Origin: Dehalococcoidia bacterium UBA1141
GTDB taxonomy: Bacteria > Chloroflexota > Dehalococcoidia > Lucifugimonadales > UBA3495
NCBI GenBank assembly: GCA_002311385.1
Contig: DCAE01000103.1
Location: forward strand, 90,666-114,619
Direction: 5' to 3'
Length of the DNA stretch: 23,954 nt
This document shows positions 23,105 through 23,954 of this stretch, piece after piece. Position 1 is the stretch's first letter. Every line of letters begins with the position of its first letter. A program made the position numbers and the translations under genes. The notes beneath the pieces were generated by a model. It did no database searches and was not told where the DNA came from. It saw nothing but the letters and a program-made list of their open reading frames with translations.

Positions 23105-23914
23105 CTATATCGTTCCCTTGTACTGGGGCGATCTCTTTTCTACGAATGATCGGGCAGCTTCCTGGTGGTCGGGGTGTCCGGCGCTACGGGCCTCCAGGGA
23201 CAGTCCCATATCCAATGCCAGGTTTAGGTCGTTCCAGATTTTCTTGTTCATGGCATGTTTGGTGCCCCGTATGGCCAGGGCCGGTCCGGTGGCCAAACGC
23301 CGGGCCAATTCCATCACCGTTTCCATCAATTCGTCATGGGGCACAACCTTGTTAATCAGGCCGATGCGCTCCGCCTCGGTGGCGTCAATGATGTCTCCGG
23401 TCATGAGCAGTTCTTTGGCTTTGGCCACGCCGATGAGCAGGGGCCAGATGACCGCTCCTCCGTCACCGGCAACTAAACCGGCGCGCACGTGGGTATCGCC
23501 GATGCGTGCTTGGTCGGAAGCGTAAATAATGTCGCAAAACAGAGCGATAGTTGCTCCCAGACCGGCTGCCACGCCGTTCAGAGCGCAAATCATAGGCTGC
23601 TCCACCCACAGCATGTTATGTATAATCCGCCGACCTCCTTGGGAAACAGCGCCCAAGGGCCGGCTCTGCAGAGCGATGGCTCCTCCCCTCTCATCCATGG
23701 CCCGCACGTCGCCGCCGGAGCAGAAGCCGCGTCCTGCGCCGGTTAACACGACGGCGCTCACCTCCGGGTCATTGCCAACCTCGGCAAAGACCGTCTCCAG
23801 CTCTTTGTGCATCGTTTCGTCCACGGCGTTCAGGCGCTCCGGTCGATTCAGAGTGATGGTCAATATGCTCTCTTCCTGGTCGACCAGCAGAGTCTCGTAA
23901 TTGTAGTTCGCCAT
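23105..23914 (-). CDS. Enoyl-CoA hydratase/isomerase family protein
   Basis: A 269-residue crotonase-fold enzyme acting on acyl-CoA thioesters. Oxyanion-hole loops are visible as GFCSGGDVRAM (63-73) and ALNGVAAGLGATIALFCDI (111-129). Of the two catalytic glutamates of classical hydratases, the second is kept (Glu168 in AKELLMTG) but the first aligns with His142 in GDTHVRAGLVAGDGG, where Asp151 adds an acidic group. This GDGG subgroup may be a hydratase with altered specificity, an isomerase or a hydrolase. ATG 23914 has GGAGG six bases upstream. It is the first gene of a leftward pair, with the SagB-like gene starting 31 bases after its stop. No other beta-oxidation gene is adjacent. Confidence 0.92.
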   Translation of the reverse strand: MANYNYETLLVDQEESILTITLNRPERLNAVDETMHKELETVFAEVGNDPEVSAVVLTGAGRGFCSGGDVRAMDERGGAIALQSRPLGAVSQGGRRIIHNMLWVEQPMICALNGVAAGLGATIALFCDIIYASDQARIGDTHVRAGLVAGDGGAVIWPLLIGVAKAKELLMTGDIIDATEAERIGLINKVVPHDELMETVMELARRLATGPALAIRGTKHAMNKKIWNDLNLALDMGLSLEARSAGHPDHQEAARSFVEKRSPQYKGTI

Positions 23915-23954
23915 GATGTGCCTCCATTGTTAAGTCAACGGACCGGGGTAAGTC

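Overview
This 24 kb window looks like a piece of an uncultured bacterial chromosome, most likely a heterotrophic Chloroflexota of the Dehalococcoidia/SAR202 type. That assignment is an inference from gene content: paired atypical acyl-CoA dehydrogenases, an N-acyl-D-amino-acid deacylase, D-threonine-aldolase-like proteins, HpcH/HpaI aldolase, a two-domain SagB-like oxidoreductase and a solitary tubulin-like protein. No rRNA, tRNA, phage gene, transposase or CRISPR array was found. Coding density is high and most genes have clear GGAGG-type ribosome binding sites.

Layout. 117-1634 (+) is a glycerol kinase. 1635-1854 is a repeat-rich spacer. 1855-4136 (-) is a tandem pair of D-threonine aldolase/D-serine dehydratase-fold proteins. 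4137-4539 is a gene-free spacer before recQ (4540-6750, +), followed by an AT-richer SAM methyltransferase (6924-7646, +). 7690-11807 (-) is a probable three-gene catabolic operon: N-acyl-D-amino-acid deacylase, then two acyl-CoA dehydrogenase-like proteins. Divergent from it are a cysteine desulfurase (12051), a small VOC protein (about 13280) and a benzoylformate-decarboxylase-like ThDP enzyme (13834-15507), all on +.

After a 470-base gap that seems to lack a conventional gene, 15979-18598 (+) is a self-contained two-gene unit: a 346-residue tubulin/FtsZ-like protein followed 7 bases later by a 523-residue protein I do not recognise. It has a near-consensus promoter (TTGACA-N16-TATAAA) in front and a strong intrinsic terminator behind. 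It is the best candidate for an undescribed system: the two proteins may be the halves of the large tubulin-like (PF13809-type) proteins of other bacteria, made here as two chains.

The rest returns to metabolism: a 3-hydroxyisobutyrate-dehydrogenase-type reductase (18771-19724, -), a dodecin (20109-20339, +) with its own terminator, an HpcH/HpaI-family aldolase with a TTG start (20516-21337, +), and a two-gene minus-strand unit of enoyl-CoA hydratase (23914-23105) and tandem SagB-like nitroreductase (23073-21382).

Two themes recur. Several enzymes lack a residue normally catalytic in their family (the aldolase pair, the acyl-CoA dehydrogenases, the ThDP enzyme, HpcH, the hydratase), so textbook activities should not be assumed. 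Short tandem repeats of 11-18 bp occur at five places, one of them inside a gene and in frame.
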